Below are positions 9,101 through 18,527 of a stretch of DNA of 64,000 nucleotides, one piece after another. Both the position numbers and the translations under genes were made by a program. The notes under the pieces are model-generated. The model had not been told where the DNA came from. It made no database searches and worked only from the letters and a program-made list of their open reading frames with translations. Position 1 is the stretch's first letter; every line of letters starts with the position of its first letter. The DNA comes from Amycolatopsis mediterranei (GTDB lineage: Bacteria; Actinomycetota; Actinomycetes; Mycobacteriales; Pseudonocardiaceae), in NCBI RefSeq assembly GCF_026017845.1, contig NZ_CP100416.1, positions 4,013,602 to 4,077,601 on the forward strand, in the 5' to 3' direction.

Positions 9101-9553
9101 TCACTCCTTCGAGGGAAGTGCTTCCAGCCGTGCCTTCAGGGCCGCCAGATCTTGGCGGTTGGCCCGCCGCATCGCCGCGGCCATCAGCGGCGCGCCGATC
9201 GCGGAGAAACCGCGGGGTTCGCCCCGGTTGCGCAACGTCATGTGGGTACTGGAGTTTCCCCGCGCGGCGAAGGTGTACGTCGTCTCCATCGGGAACGGGC
9301 CCTGGGCGGTCCGCATCACCAGCCGTTCGTCCGGGACCAGCTCGACGATCTCGTAGGTGTAAGCCAGCCGGCGTCCCAGGAACCGCGCGACGAACGCCAG
9401 TTTCGATCCCACGCCCAGTGGCGCCGGAGTCTCCCATTCCACGGACTCGATGTTGACGTACCACTCGGGTGCGTTCGAGGGGTCGATCGCGTACCCGGCG
9501 ACCTGAGCACGCGGGCGGTCGATCACGATCTCGGTCTGCACGTCGACAGTCAT
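9101..9553 (-). CDS. SRPBCC (START/Bet v1-like) family protein
   Basis: 150 residues, single domain. It starts with VQTEIVIDRPRAQVAGYAIDP, the typical first strand and helix of polyketide-cyclase-like SRPBCC proteins, and continues with alternating beta strands and a C-terminal helix (RRANRQDLAALKARLEALP). It likely binds a hydrophobic ligand; the ligand is unknown. GGAGGCGG precedes the ATG. It is convergent with the anti-sigma gene, only 8 bp apart, without an obvious terminator. Confidence 0.85.
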   Translation of the reverse strand: MTVDVQTEIVIDRPRAQVAGYAIDPSNAPEWYVNIESVEWETPAPLGVGSKLAFVARFLGRRLAYTYEIVELVPDERLVMRTAQGPFPMETTYTFAARGNSSTHMTLRNRGEPRGFSAIGAPLMAAAMRRANRQDLAALKARLEALPSKE

Positions 9554-9591
9554 CGCCCGCCTCCACCCGCTCTTTGCGAAGCGCGCTCATC

Positions 9592-10108
9592 CTAGAGCGC
9601 GGCCGCCCGGCCGAGGAAGCCGACCAGTGCCTCGTTCACGATCTCCGGCGCCTCGAGCCGGGGCCAGTGGCCCACGCCCTCGATCGGCAGGTACCCCTGG
9701 AGGTTCGGCACGATCGCGGTGAGGTCCCCCTCCTTGAGCGCGCGCATCCGGATCATGCCGTCCTCGGTGCCGAACCCGAAGAAGGCGGGCTGCCGGATCT
9801 TCGCCCCGGCGAAGGCGCCCGCCTGGTCGAAGTAGGGCTGCATGGCGCGGTAGGTGTTGAGCGGGCCGTGGAAGCCGTCGCGTTCGAAGCCGGCGATCGC
9901 CGCCTCGGCGTCCTCCCGGTCGGCGAGGGGCGGGACGCCGATCGGCGACGGGCGGTTGAGGCTCTTGCCCGGGTCCATCGGATCCCACGCCTCGGAAGCA
10001 TCGGGCGGCCCGGACGTCCAGCAGAGCATGCCGGGGCAGGGTCGTGGCGGCGTCCGCCCCCTCCCGGTCGGCCTCCGGCCGCATCTGCCGGAACATGGAG
10101 AAGTCGTT
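9592..10108 (-). pseudogene. Broken alpha/beta hydrolase (epoxide-hydrolase-like), C-terminal half only, frameshifted
   Basis: The frame ending at 9592 encodes the C-terminal half of a soluble epoxide hydrolase-like protein: a cap region (YRAMQPYFDQAGAFAG) and a catalytic His end (EGVGHWPRLEAPEIV). The nucleophile elbow and all of the N-terminal half are absent. Upstream of about 10030 the family-like sequence (MFRQMRPEADREGADAATTL) continues in a different frame, indicating a frameshift. No start codon with a ribosome site exists. It abuts another truncated gene on the opposite strand, so it is interpreted as a remnant. Confidence 0.68.
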
Positions 10109-10120
10109 CTCCTTCGCACA

Positions 10121-10435
10121 CCGGTGTTGCTCAGCTTCCTGAACGTGCTGACGAAGCTGGCGTTCTGGAACTTCCTGCCCACCCGCAAGCACGCGAGCTT
10201 CTTCGACGTCTGGTCGGGCGCCGGCAAGCCGGATTCGGCCAAGCGCGAAGCGTTCCGCGCCCGGATCCGCACCGACCTCACCCACGTCTTCGGTCTCCTG
10301 CGCGACGGGGTGCTCACGGCGAAGATCGCCGCCCGCTACCCGCTGACCGAGGTGGCGGCGGCCGTGGAACTGTCCGAGTCCTCCGCGCGAACCGCACTGG
10401 GAAAGATCGTCCTCCTGCCGCAGGCGCGTTCCTGA
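10121..10435 (+). pseudogene. Remnant of a medium-chain (zinc/quinone-type) dehydrogenase, C-terminal end
   Basis: About 104 codons from PVLLSFLNVLTKLAFWNFLP to the stop at 10433-10435. The end (VLTAKIAARYPLTEVAAAVE, then ARTALGKIVL) is the typical C-terminus of MDR-superfamily oxidoreductases. The whole nucleotide-binding and catalytic N-terminal part is missing; upstream sequence belongs to the opposite-strand hydrolase remnant. No plausible start was found. Together the two fragments mark a deletion or inversion joint near 10110-10120. Confidence 0.65.
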
Positions 10436-10465
10436 CTTTCCCTTCGGCACGAGGAGCCCGGCATC

Positions 10466-11359
10466 GTGAAGCTCACCATCTCCGGCGCGTCCGGTCTCAT
10501 CGGCGGCAAGCTCGCCGCCCGGCTCCGTGAGCGCGGCGACGAGGTGACCGTGCTTTCCCGGTCCGCGAGCACCACCCCTTCGACGTGGCAGTGGGACCCG
10601 CTCGCCGGACCCGCCCCGGTCGCGGCGCTCGCCGGCCGGGACGCCGTGGTGCACCTCGCCGGGGAACCCCTCGGCCAACGTCTGACCGACGAGGTCAAGG
10701 ACCGCGTCCGGCAGTCGCGCGTGGCCGGTACCCGCCACCTGGTCGAAGGCCTGCGTGCCACGCCCGAAGCGGATCGGCCCCGGGTCCTCGTCTCCAGCTC
10801 GGGCGTCGCCTACTACGGTCCGCGCGGCGACGAGGAGATCACCGAACAGTCTCCGCCCGGAAGCACTTTTCTCGCCGGGGTTTCCGCCGCGTGGGAGGCG
10901 GAAACCGCCCGGGCGGCGGAGTTCGGTGTCCGCGTGGTGCGGATGCGCACCGGAGTCGTCCTCGATGCTTCGGGTGGCACGTTGAAATCGCTGCTCGCGA
11001 CCTACCGGCTCGGGCTGGGCGGGCCGATCGCGGGAGGTGCGTTCGCCGTCCCGTGGATCCACGTCGACGACATCGTCGGCCTGTACGCCAAGGCGGTCGA
11101 CGACACGTCGTGGAGCGGCGCCTACAACGGCACGGCGCCCGAACCGGTCACCCAGCGGGAGTTCGCGAAGGCGCTCGGCCGGGCGCTGCACCGCCCCGCC
11201 GTCCTGCCGATGCCCGGATTCGCACTGAGGATGGCGCTCGGCGAGATGGCGGACATGGTGACCACCGGCCAGCGCGCGGTGCCCCACCGCGCGCTCGAGG
11301 GCGGCTACCGGTACGCGCACCCGCGGCTGGCGGAGGCGCTGGCTTCCGCGTTGCGCTGA
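10466..11359 (+). CDS. TIGR01777-family NAD-dependent epimerase/dehydratase-like protein
   Basis: 297 residues. A Rossmann nucleotide-binding loop is at the N-terminus (MKLTISGASGLIGGKLA). Further family blocks are VVHLAGEPLG (about 70), SSSGVAYYGPRGDEEITE (about 110) and a C-terminal domain with VPWIHVDDIVGLY. The C-terminal part matches DUF1731 seen in this family (FALRMALGEMADMV). It is a cytoplasmic oxidoreductase or epimerase with unknown substrate. The GTG start follows GAGGAGCC. It is followed on the same strand by the SNF2 gene after 98 bp. Confidence 0.88.
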   Translation: MKLTISGASGLIGGKLAARLRERGDEVTVLSRSASTTPSTWQWDPLAGPAPVAALAGRDAVVHLAGEPLGQRLTDEVKDRVRQSRVAGTRHLVEGLRATPEADRPRVLVSSSGVAYYGPRGDEEITEQSPPGSTFLAGVSAAWEAETARAAEFGVRVVRMRTGVVLDASGGTLKSLLATYRLGLGGPIAGGAFAVPWIHVDDIVGLYAKAVDDTSWSGAYNGTAPEPVTQREFAKALGRALHRPAVLPMPGFALRMALGEMADMVTTGQRAVPHRALEGGYRYAHPRLAEALASALR

Positions 11360-11457
11360 TCACCTCCGGCCGGGACCGGTGGTCTCGACGGCAGCCCGTC
11401 ACCTCCGCCGTGCGACGATCTGTGTGGAACCCCGATCGGACGAAGGAGCCCCCGACC

Positions 11458-14400
11458 TTGCCCTTCGTGCACGCTCTGTGGTCTCCGGGCCGCGGTCTGC
11501 TGCTGTGGGCCGAGCACGACCGAGGCCCGGCAGGCACGTCGAGTCGTTCGGCGCAGATCGCGCTTCCGCATCCGTTCGCGGTCTCCAGCGCGCAGCTGAC
11601 CGCTCTGCACCCCGGCAAGCCCACTTCGGTGACGTTGCTGCTGCCGTCGCGGGCGAACCGGCCGCTCGCCTCCTCCGAGCCGGCGGCGGGCGCCCGCCGG
11701 CGTGCGCCGTCGTTGCGGCCGTGGTCGGTGCCCGCGTTGGTCGTGGATGCGACCGAGCTGGACGACCTCGACGACTCGGCCTCCTACGGCGCTTCGGTCA
11801 CCTACCTGCGGGCGGTGGCCCGGCTGGCCGCGGATCTGGTGCGGCGCGGGCGGGTGCTGCCGACGCTGGTCCGCCGGGGCGACGCGGCCGAGGCCCGGTG
11901 GCGCCCGGTGCTGCAGGGCGTGGACTTCGTCGCGTTCGACGCACTGGTCGCGGCCATGCCGCCGGTCGGGCGGGCCGAACAGATCGCGCCGCTCACCGGG
12001 GCCTCGCCGCGCGCGCTCGTCACCGATGCCCTGCACACCCTGGTCGACGCCGCGGTCCGGGACCGGCTGGCGCGGGCGGATCCGCCCGTCGACCTGCGCG
12101 GGGGCGGGGGAGCGGCCGGGGTGTGGCTGTCCGCCTTGCAGGGCGGCGGTGCCCGCGTCGAGCTGCCGCTGGGTGAGCTCGGTGTCCTGGCCGACGCCGT
12201 CGCGAAGTGGGACGAGGTCGCCGACACCGACGTCGTCGACGGCCGGGCGTGCTTCCGGCTGGCCGAAGCCGGCACCCTGCGCCGACCGGCCGAGGAGGAT
12301 CCCGACGACCAGACCGGCGACGGCACCAAGTGGCAGCTGCAGTTCCTCCTGCGGGCGACGGCCGATCCGAGCCTGCTGCTGTCGCCGGGGCAGATCTGGT
12401 CGGGAGAGGCCAACGGGCTGGTCCGCGACCCGAAGGGGCTGTTCGTCGCCGAACTGGGCCGGGCCGCGCTGGTGGAACCGATGCTGGCGCCGGCCTTGCG
12501 CCGGACCCGGCCGTCCGAATACGACCTGACCGTCGAGGAAGCCGAACAGTTCCTCACCTCCGGCGCGACCCGGCTGGTCGAGGCCGGGTTCGAAGTGCAG
12601 CTTCCGGCCACCTGGGACGGCCGGCGTCGGCTCGGGCTGCGCCTGTCCGTCCGCAGCACGCCGTCGGAGCAGGTCGTCGCCCGCAGCCGGGTGGGCCGCG
12701 ACGAGCTCGGCGGGTTCCGCTGGTCGGTCGCGGTGGGCGACGACGAAATCGGTCAAGAAGAGCTGGCCAAGCTCGTCGCGGCGAAGACGTCGCTGGTGCG
12801 GCTGCGGGGCCGGTGGATCAGCGTCGACGCCGACCGGCTCCGCGCCGGTCTCGAGTTCCTGCGCCGCGACCCGCATCGGCAGGCCCAGCCCCCGACCGCG
12901 GCCGAGCTGCTGGAGCTCGTCCACCTCGCGCGGGAGACGCCGCTGCCGGTCACCGACGTCGACGCCGGCGGCTGGGTCGGGGACGTCCTGGCCGGGCGGG
13001 TGCACCAGGCACTGCGGCCGGTCGAGCTGCCGCCGTCGTTCCGCGCCACGCTGCGCCCCTACCAGCAGCGGGGGGTCGCCTGGCTGGCGTTCATGTCGGC
13101 GCTGGGACTCGGTGCGTGCCTGGCCGACGACATGGGCCTCGGCAAGACCGTCCAGACGCTGGCGCTCGAGGCCGCCGAGCGGGACGGCGACGATCACCCG
13201 CCGACGTTGGTGCTGTGCCCGATGTCGCTGGTCGGCATGTGGCAACGGGAGGCGGCGACCTTCGCCCCACGCCTGCGTGTCCACGCCCACCACGGCAGCG
13301 CCCGCGCGCACGGGGACGCGCTCGCCGAGCAGGTCGCCGCGGCCGACCTCGTGGTCACGACCTACGCCACCGCCGCCCGGGACGCCGGCGAGCTCGAGAC
13401 GTTCGCCTGGCGACGTCTGGTGCTCGACGAAGCGCACGCGATCAAGAACGCCGACACCGCGACGGCCAAGGCGGTGCGGCGGTTCCCGGCCGGGCACCGG
13501 CTCGCGCTGACCGGCACCCCGGTCGAAAACCGGCTGGCGGACCTCTGGTCGGTGCTGGACGTGCTCAACCCCGGGCTGCTCGGGACCCGGTTCGAGTTCC
13601 GGCAGCGGTTCGCGGCGCCGATCGAGCGCAGCGGCGACACCGCCGCGGCCGCCGCACTGCGCCGGCTCACGCAGCCCTACCTGCTGCGCCGGGTGAAGAC
13701 GGATCCCGCGATCGTCCCGGAACTCCCGGAAAAGCTCGAAATCCGGCAGGAATACCGGCTCACCCGCGAACAGGGCACGCTGTACTGCGCGATCGTCGAC
13801 GAAATGATGAAGAAGATCGAGAACAGCCAGGGCATCAAACGCCGCGGCCACATCCTCGCCGCGATCACGAAACTCAAGCAGGTCTGCAACCACCCCGCGC
13901 ACCTGCTGCACGACGGTTCCCCGATCGGGCAGCGCTCCGGCAAGGTCACCCGCCTCGAAGAGATCCTGGCGGAAATCCTGGCCTCGGGCGATCGGGTGCT
14001 GTGCTTCACGCAGTACACCGAATTCGGCCACCTGCTCGTGCCCCACCTGTCCGACCGGCTCGGCGCCGAGGTCGCGTTCTTGCACGGCGGCTTGGCCAAG
14101 GGGGCGCGAGACGCGATCGTGGAACGCTTCCAGGCCGGCGACGGTCCGCGGATCCTGGTGCTTTCGCTCAAGGCCGGCGGCTCCGGGCTCACGCTGACCG
14201 CCGCCGGCCAGGTCCTGCACCTGGACCGCTGGTGGAACCCGGCCGTGGAGAACCAGGCCACCGACCGGGCGTTCCGGATCGGGCAGCGCCGCAACGTCCA
14301 GGTCCGGAAGTTCGTCTGCCCCGGGACCATCGAGGAACGCATCGACAGCCTGATCACCAGGAAGCGCGCGCTCGCGGGAATGGTCGTCGGCGAGGGCGAC

Positions 14401-14475
14401 GGCTGGCTCACCGAACTGTCCACGGACGCGCTGCGCGGGGTGCTCACGCTGGGGGAGGAGGCGCTCGATGACTGA
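11458..14475 (+). CDS. SNF2-family DEAD/DEAH ATPase (helicase-like translocase)
   Basis: 1005 residues from TTG 11458, chosen because GAAGGAG lies 9 bases before it; GTG 11467 is the alternative, and the long open frame further upstream runs through another gene. The N-terminal half contains the SNF2-associated domain (about 380-520). The motor follows: motif I DDMGLGKT with Lys563, motif II DEAH at 657-660, then the C-terminal lobe with FTQYTEFG, LKAGGSGLTL and TDRAFRIGQRR. Such proteins move on DNA using ATP; most are strand translocases rather than true unwinders. It overlaps by 8 bp the gene for a SWIM zinc-finger protein, a conserved actinobacterial pairing. Confidence 0.93.
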   Translation: MPFVHALWSPGRGLLLWAEHDRGPAGTSSRSAQIALPHPFAVSSAQLTALHPGKPTSVTLLLPSRANRPLASSEPAAGARRRAPSLRPWSVPALVVDATELDDLDDSASYGASVTYLRAVARLAADLVRRGRVLPTLVRRGDAAEARWRPVLQGVDFVAFDALVAAMPPVGRAEQIAPLTGASPRALVTDALHTLVDAAVRDRLARADPPVDLRGGGGAAGVWLSALQGGGARVELPLGELGVLADAVAKWDEVADTDVVDGRACFRLAEAGTLRRPAEEDPDDQTGDGTKWQLQFLLRATADPSLLLSPGQIWSGEANGLVRDPKGLFVAELGRAALVEPMLAPALRRTRPSEYDLTVEEAEQFLTSGATRLVEAGFEVQLPATWDGRRRLGLRLSVRSTPSEQVVARSRVGRDELGGFRWSVAVGDDEIGQEELAKLVAAKTSLVRLRGRWISVDADRLRAGLEFLRRDPHRQAQPPTAAELLELVHLARETPLPVTDVDAGGWVGDVLAGRVHQALRPVELPPSFRATLRPYQQRGVAWLAFMSALGLGACLADDMGLGKTVQTLALEAAERDGDDHPPTLVLCPMSLVGMWQREAATFAPRLRVHAHHGSARAHGDALAEQVAAADLVVTTYATAARDAGELETFAWRRLVLDEAHAIKNADTATAKAVRRFPAGHRLALTGTPVENRLADLWSVLDVLNPGLLGTRFEFRQRFAAPIERSGDTAAAAALRRLTQPYLLRRVKTDPAIVPELPEKLEIRQEYRLTREQGTLYCAIVDEMMKKIENSQGIKRRGHILAAITKLKQVCNHPAHLLHDGSPIGQRSGKVTRLEEILAEILASGDRVLCFTQYTEFGHLLVPHLSDRLGAEVAFLHGGLAKGARDAIVERFQAGDGPRILVLSLKAGGSGLTLTAAGQVLHLDRWWNPAVENQATDRAFRIGQRRNVQVRKFVCPGTIEERIDSLITRKRALAGMVVGEGDGWLTELSTDALRGVLTLGEEALDD

Positions 14476-15199
14476 GCCGCTCCCGTGGTGGCCGGCCCGG
14501 TTCATCCGGGCGCTGACGGCGATCGGCGTCCTCCTGCCCGCACCTGGTCAGGGGCGAGTCGTGTCGTTGGAGGTCGGCGCCGGGCGCGTCGACGCCGAGG
14601 TGCAGGACGGCCGCCCGTACCGGGTGAGAATCGGGCTGACGGCGTTCGGGAAGACCGACTGGGCGGCGATCACCCATGCGCTCGCCGCAAAAGCGTCGGC
14701 CACGGTCCTGCTGCTCAGCGGCGAGCTGCCCCGCGACATCGAGGAGACCTTCACGGCGGTCCGGCTGCCCTTGTTCCCGTCGTCGGCGCGGGAGGTGTCG
14801 CTGGACTGCACCTGCCCGGCCGCCGAAGTGCCGTGCGGCCACCTGAACGCCGTGTTCTCCGCGCTCTTGGCGCGCGTCGGCGACGATCCGTTCACCATCC
14901 TGGCGCTGCGCGGCCGGAACCGCGAAACACTGCTCGACGAGCTGAAGAACCGGCTCATCTCCGCCGAGCCGCTCGATCCCGACGACCGGTCGCCGGCCCT
15001 GACCGAGGTCATGGACACGTTCTTCGCCTGCGGCCCGGCTCCGGGCCTGGGCGGCGCGGCGCCGTTGCAGGGGCCGCGGACGACGTCCGACGCGCTGCTG
15101 GACCAGGCCCCGCCGTTCGCGATCACAGTGGACGGCGAAGACATCGCCGAGCTGCTCCGGCCGGTGTACCAGGCCCTCACCGGCGAGCACGGCGCTTAG
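14468..15199 (+). CDS. SWIM zinc-finger family protein, SNF2 partner
   Basis: 243 residues. The SWIM zinc motif is complete: Cys114, Cys116, Cys123 and His125 (CxC then CGH), which in this family contacts nucleic acid or protein. The N-terminal 100 residues begin with WWPARFIRALTAIGVLLPAP and are beta-rich; the C-terminus is helical. The start overlaps the SNF2 gene end by 8 bp, so the products are expected in stoichiometric expression and may form a complex. Its exact role in DNA metabolism is unknown. Confidence 0.88.
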   Translation: MTEPLPWWPARFIRALTAIGVLLPAPGQGRVVSLEVGAGRVDAEVQDGRPYRVRIGLTAFGKTDWAAITHALAAKASATVLLLSGELPRDIEETFTAVRLPLFPSSAREVSLDCTCPAAEVPCGHLNAVFSALLARVGDDPFTILALRGRNRETLLDELKNRLISAEPLDPDDRSPALTEVMDTFFACGPAPGLGGAAPLQGPRTTSDALLDQAPPFAITVDGEDIAELLRPVYQALTGEHGA

Positions 15200-15264
15200 C
15201 CGAACGCTGCGGTTGGTGCAGGTGATCGACCAGGCGACCGGCGCATGGGGGCACAAGCTGAACG

Positions 15265-18200
15265 TCAGATGTCTCCCAGTGCGGACGCTTCTCTCGATGC
15301 CCATTTCATGAGCCAGGCATTCCAGGCCAGGCCGACGTCGGCAATGCGGGCGAATTCGAGAACACATGCCGCGAGGTCGTCACGTGTCAGTTCCAGCTGG
15401 CCGGTTGCTTTGTTGCGTTGGGCATGGCGGAGGAAAACGTCGGCGAACAACGGCAGGCGGGTTCCGATCAGTCGCCAGACTGCGGACAGTTCGACCGGGC
15501 GCCAGATGTCGCGCTCGAACGCGGCCAGCAGGATGGCGACGAACAGCAAGTAGAAGCCGGTCGAGGAAGCCGGCTCGCCCGGAGGCGGTGGAAAATTCTC
15601 GCGGACGATGGTTGCGTCGAAAGGTGGTTGGAGCTCGGTGAGCATTTGCCCGGCCTGCTCTTCGGCGAGTTCATCGGAAGCCAGCAACTCGGCGAGCACG
15701 GTCTTGTTGTCGAACATCGGCCGGCTTGCCAGTGCCGGCGACGAATCGGTCTCGGGCTCGCTGGAGCGAACGATCGTTCCGCCGGGCCGGCTGATCTCGG
15801 CCATCGCGGCCACCACCGACCACGACAGGGGTACCACGGCTTCCGGGGCATCCGCAAGGCAGGCGAGCATCTCGTGCAATTCCGGGTCGTGCTCACCGCC
15901 GCCGAAGTACATGCGTAGCCGATACACCAGTGGGCCTGGTTTTTCCTGGTCGTGTATCGACGCCGCAACCGACAGGAGAGCCCGGGGCCCGAGGGTTGCC
16001 ACGTATTGCTCGATACTGACCAGCCTGCGGCGGCATAGTCCGGCGAGCATTTCCGGAAAGTCGAGCCCAAGCCGGCTCGACACGCCGGCCAGCGATGAGC
16101 GAAGGATTTCCGGGTTTCCTTCGCCTGGCTTGGCCAGTTCTGCGGGAACGAATCCATTGCCGACCTGGAGCAACAATTCGTCGACGACTGCGGCGCCGAT
16201 GGCGGCATCGGAAGCGGGATCGTCGCCGAGCACTCGCGCGCAGGTCCGCCGGGCGATGGGGATCATCTCGTGGGGGACGTTCAACAGCAGGACGAGCAAC
16301 TGTGGTTCAAGGCTGCGGCCATAGCCGGCGATGGCCGTGGTGAAGAGCCGTTCGAGCACTCGCGGAGTCGGGCGCATGAACCGCAGGCAGCGTAGTGCGA
16401 AGTCGAGGTGGACGCGCCGTGAGTTGTCCAGGGCCAGTAGCTCCAGGCAGTCGTCGATACCGTTCGCGCGCCGAGTGTCGAACTGCTGGATGGCGATCTG
16501 CGGAACCACCTCGCTGGAGTCGAATTGAATCATCGGCCGGATCATTTCTATCAAGTCCCGGGCGCTGTCGCAGTGCCGGACGATGAAACAGGCGGAAAAA
16601 TACTCCAGGAATGTCCGGTGGGTGAAACCGAAGAGTCTCTCTCCTCGTTCCGACGTTCCCGTCTGAACCAGGAGCCACGCGCGGCCCGCGCAGAAGTCGA
16701 GGAAGTCCTGTGCTTGTTTGGACGCTGATTCCGCGTCATCGATGACGTTTCGGTGGAAGTAGTCCTTGATGTTTTGCTTCAGGCGTCCCTCGGTGAGCCC
16801 GCTCGCCTTTCCGGTGTTGTTCAAGAAATTGTAGGCCAACTCTTGGATGAGGTAGCGGGTTTGGGTGTTCGCCTTGAAGGATATGGGGACGCGGCGAACC
16901 CGGTCCCAGCGTTCGAATAGCAGTTCGGCGCATTCCTCGTACACCTGCGGGCGGTTCTCCGGGATGTACCCCTCGTATTCGTAGATCATGCACAGGAGCG
17001 AGAGCATCAACGGGTTGGTGCGCAAATCGCCGACGTGCACGCTGTCTTCGAGGAAGTTGCGTGCCCGCTGTTCGGCGGAGAACGCGCGGGGATCGGCGAT
17101 GATCTTGAACCACCGCTCGACGTAGTGCTGCAGTTGCTCGTCGGTGAAGTCCGGCAGAAAATAGACGGGAAACGACGCCGAGTCGAGGCGGGCGCGCAAA
17201 TACCCCTCTTCCCTCGAGGTGACCACGACGGTGACCAGTGGGTACCTTCGGCTGAACATCTCGATGGCCGTCACGGCGGAGCGCCGCAGGTTGATATCGG
17301 TGATCTCGTCCAACCCGTCGAAGACGACCACGGCGAGTCCCAGCTGGAGGACGTCTCTGAGGGTGTCGGCGGTCAATTCCGATTGAGTGACGACCCGGAG
17401 GCTTTCCGCGAGAATGCCGAGGTAGGAGTCGCTCGGCGACGGATGGTCCTTGAGTTCCACGATCATGGGCGCGGACACGGTTTCGACCTCCTGGCCCGCG
17501 ACGCGGTAGAGCAGGTTGCGGATGAACGTGCTCTTGCCCGCCCCCGGGTGGCCGACGACGACGAACCGCCGGTCCGTCAGTTTTTCTTCGGCGATGGGTG
17601 TCGTGTCGGTCGCCTGTTCGTCCGTGCGGAAGTCCGGCCACGGCGTCAAGAACCGGGGTACGTAGATCTGCTCGATCGGTACCTGGTGGTCTTCCCGCGA
17701 GTGCGGCATCACCAGCTTGGCGTAGCGGGTGCGCATCGCGTGCCGTATTGCTTGGATGGCTGTCCGCGCAGCGGCGAGCCGCCGGCGTTGCGGGGACAGT
17801 GTCCACCGTTCGGTGATCGCCGAGGAAAGTGCCGACTGTGCGGACGCATCTTGACGGAGGCTCGTGGCGTATACCAGGTCGTCGGCGCTGAAGGCATTTT
17901 CCTCGCGGAGCTGGTGAATGTGGAGCCGGACGTCATCACACAGATCTGCCCACAATGCGGCGGCGATGCGTCCGGACTGCTCCTCCGGCAGCTCCAATTT
18001 ATCGGAGAGCTCCGCGGAGAAGGTCTGCGCGAGTCGTTCGCGTTCCAGCTCGGCTCCATCGGCGTCTTCGGTGATCTCGAGATAGGCGAAAATCTCGAGC
18101 AGGCCGATGCACAGGCGTCCGGTGAGGTACGCCGAGAGCTTTTCTTCTTGCGCTTTGGCGAGTTTCACCTGTTTCCAGTTCGAAGACTTTCGAACCGGTG

Positions 18201-18324
18201 AAGGTGCCGGCCGCAGCTTTTGCGCGGCGGCCTTCCACGCGGGAGCCGAGGAACGGACGACGATGCCGCCCACCGCCTTCGCTGCCGATTGCGCGACAAG
18301 AGTGGCCAGCACGAGTGATGACAT
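15265..18324 (-). CDS. NACHT-domain NTPase (NLR-like, candidate antiphage protein)
   Basis: 1019 residues from ATG 18324; the frame stays open further upstream, but the sequence there is poor and lacks a ribosome site. Residues 1-240 are mostly helical, resembling NACHT N-terminal helical domains. The NACHT module follows: Walker A GHPGAGKST with Lys264, and Walker B VVVFDGLDEI with DGLDE at 336-340. A sensor-like segment is TVVVTSREEGYL, and the winged-helix part contains FGFTHRTFLEYFSACFI. The C-terminal 450 residues are helical and repeat-like, the usual sensor region. Bacterial NACHT proteins of this size protect against phages in tested cases. GC content looks lower than in flanking genes, which suggests acquisition. 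It stands alone, convergent with the SWIM gene and divergent from a UvrD-like helicase. Confidence 0.87.
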   Translation of the reverse strand: MSSLVLATLVAQSAAKAVGGIVVRSSAPAWKAAAQKLRPAPSPVRKSSNWKQVKLAKAQEEKLSAYLTGRLCIGLLEIFAYLEITEDADGAELERERLAQTFSAELSDKLELPEEQSGRIAAALWADLCDDVRLHIHQLREENAFSADDLVYATSLRQDASAQSALSSAITERWTLSPQRRRLAAARTAIQAIRHAMRTRYAKLVMPHSREDHQVPIEQIYVPRFLTPWPDFRTDEQATDTTPIAEEKLTDRRFVVVGHPGAGKSTFIRNLLYRVAGQEVETVSAPMIVELKDHPSPSDSYLGILAESLRVVTQSELTADTLRDVLQLGLAVVVFDGLDEITDINLRRSAVTAIEMFSRRYPLVTVVVTSREEGYLRARLDSASFPVYFLPDFTDEQLQHYVERWFKIIADPRAFSAEQRARNFLEDSVHVGDLRTNPLMLSLLCMIYEYEGYIPENRPQVYEECAELLFERWDRVRRVPISFKANTQTRYLIQELAYNFLNNTGKASGLTEGRLKQNIKDYFHRNVIDDAESASKQAQDFLDFCAGRAWLLVQTGTSERGERLFGFTHRTFLEYFSACFIVRHCDSARDLIEMIRPMIQFDSSEVVPQIAIQQFDTRRANGIDDCLELLALDNSRRVHLDFALRCLRFMRPTPRVLERLFTTAIAGYGRSLEPQLLVLLLNVPHEMIPIARRTCARVLGDDPASDAAIGAAVVDELLLQVGNGFVPAELAKPGEGNPEILRSSLAGVSSRLGLDFPEMLAGLCRRRLVSIEQYVATLGPRALLSVAASIHDQEKPGPLVYRLRMYFGGGEHDPELHEMLACLADAPEAVVPLSWSVVAAMAEISRPGGTIVRSSEPETDSSPALASRPMFDNKTVLAELLASDELAEEQAGQMLTELQPPFDATIVRENFPPPPGEPASSTGFYLLFVAILLAAFERDIWRPVELSAVWRLIGTRLPLFADVFLRHAQRNKATGQLELTRDDLAACVLEFARIADVGLAWNAWLMKWASREASALGDI

Positions 18325-18527
18325 GACAAAGATTCTACCGAACGATCGTTTCGAGCCCGTCCTGGTGGCATCGTCGCAAACGATCTCGTCACGGTTGCTC
18401 TTCTCCGCGGGCATCCCCCGAAAGGAGCAGCGCGAACACACGTACGGCCGGGATGGCGGTACGAATCCCTCGGATCGGCATGTAATCGTTCGATCAAGCC
18501 CTGCCGCTTCCCCCGGGAGGAGACCCG

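Noticed and set aside
11305-14505. 1066-codon minus-strand frame opposite the SNF2 gene
   Set aside because: Antisense shadow; motifs of the SNF2 ATPase are complete on the plus strand.
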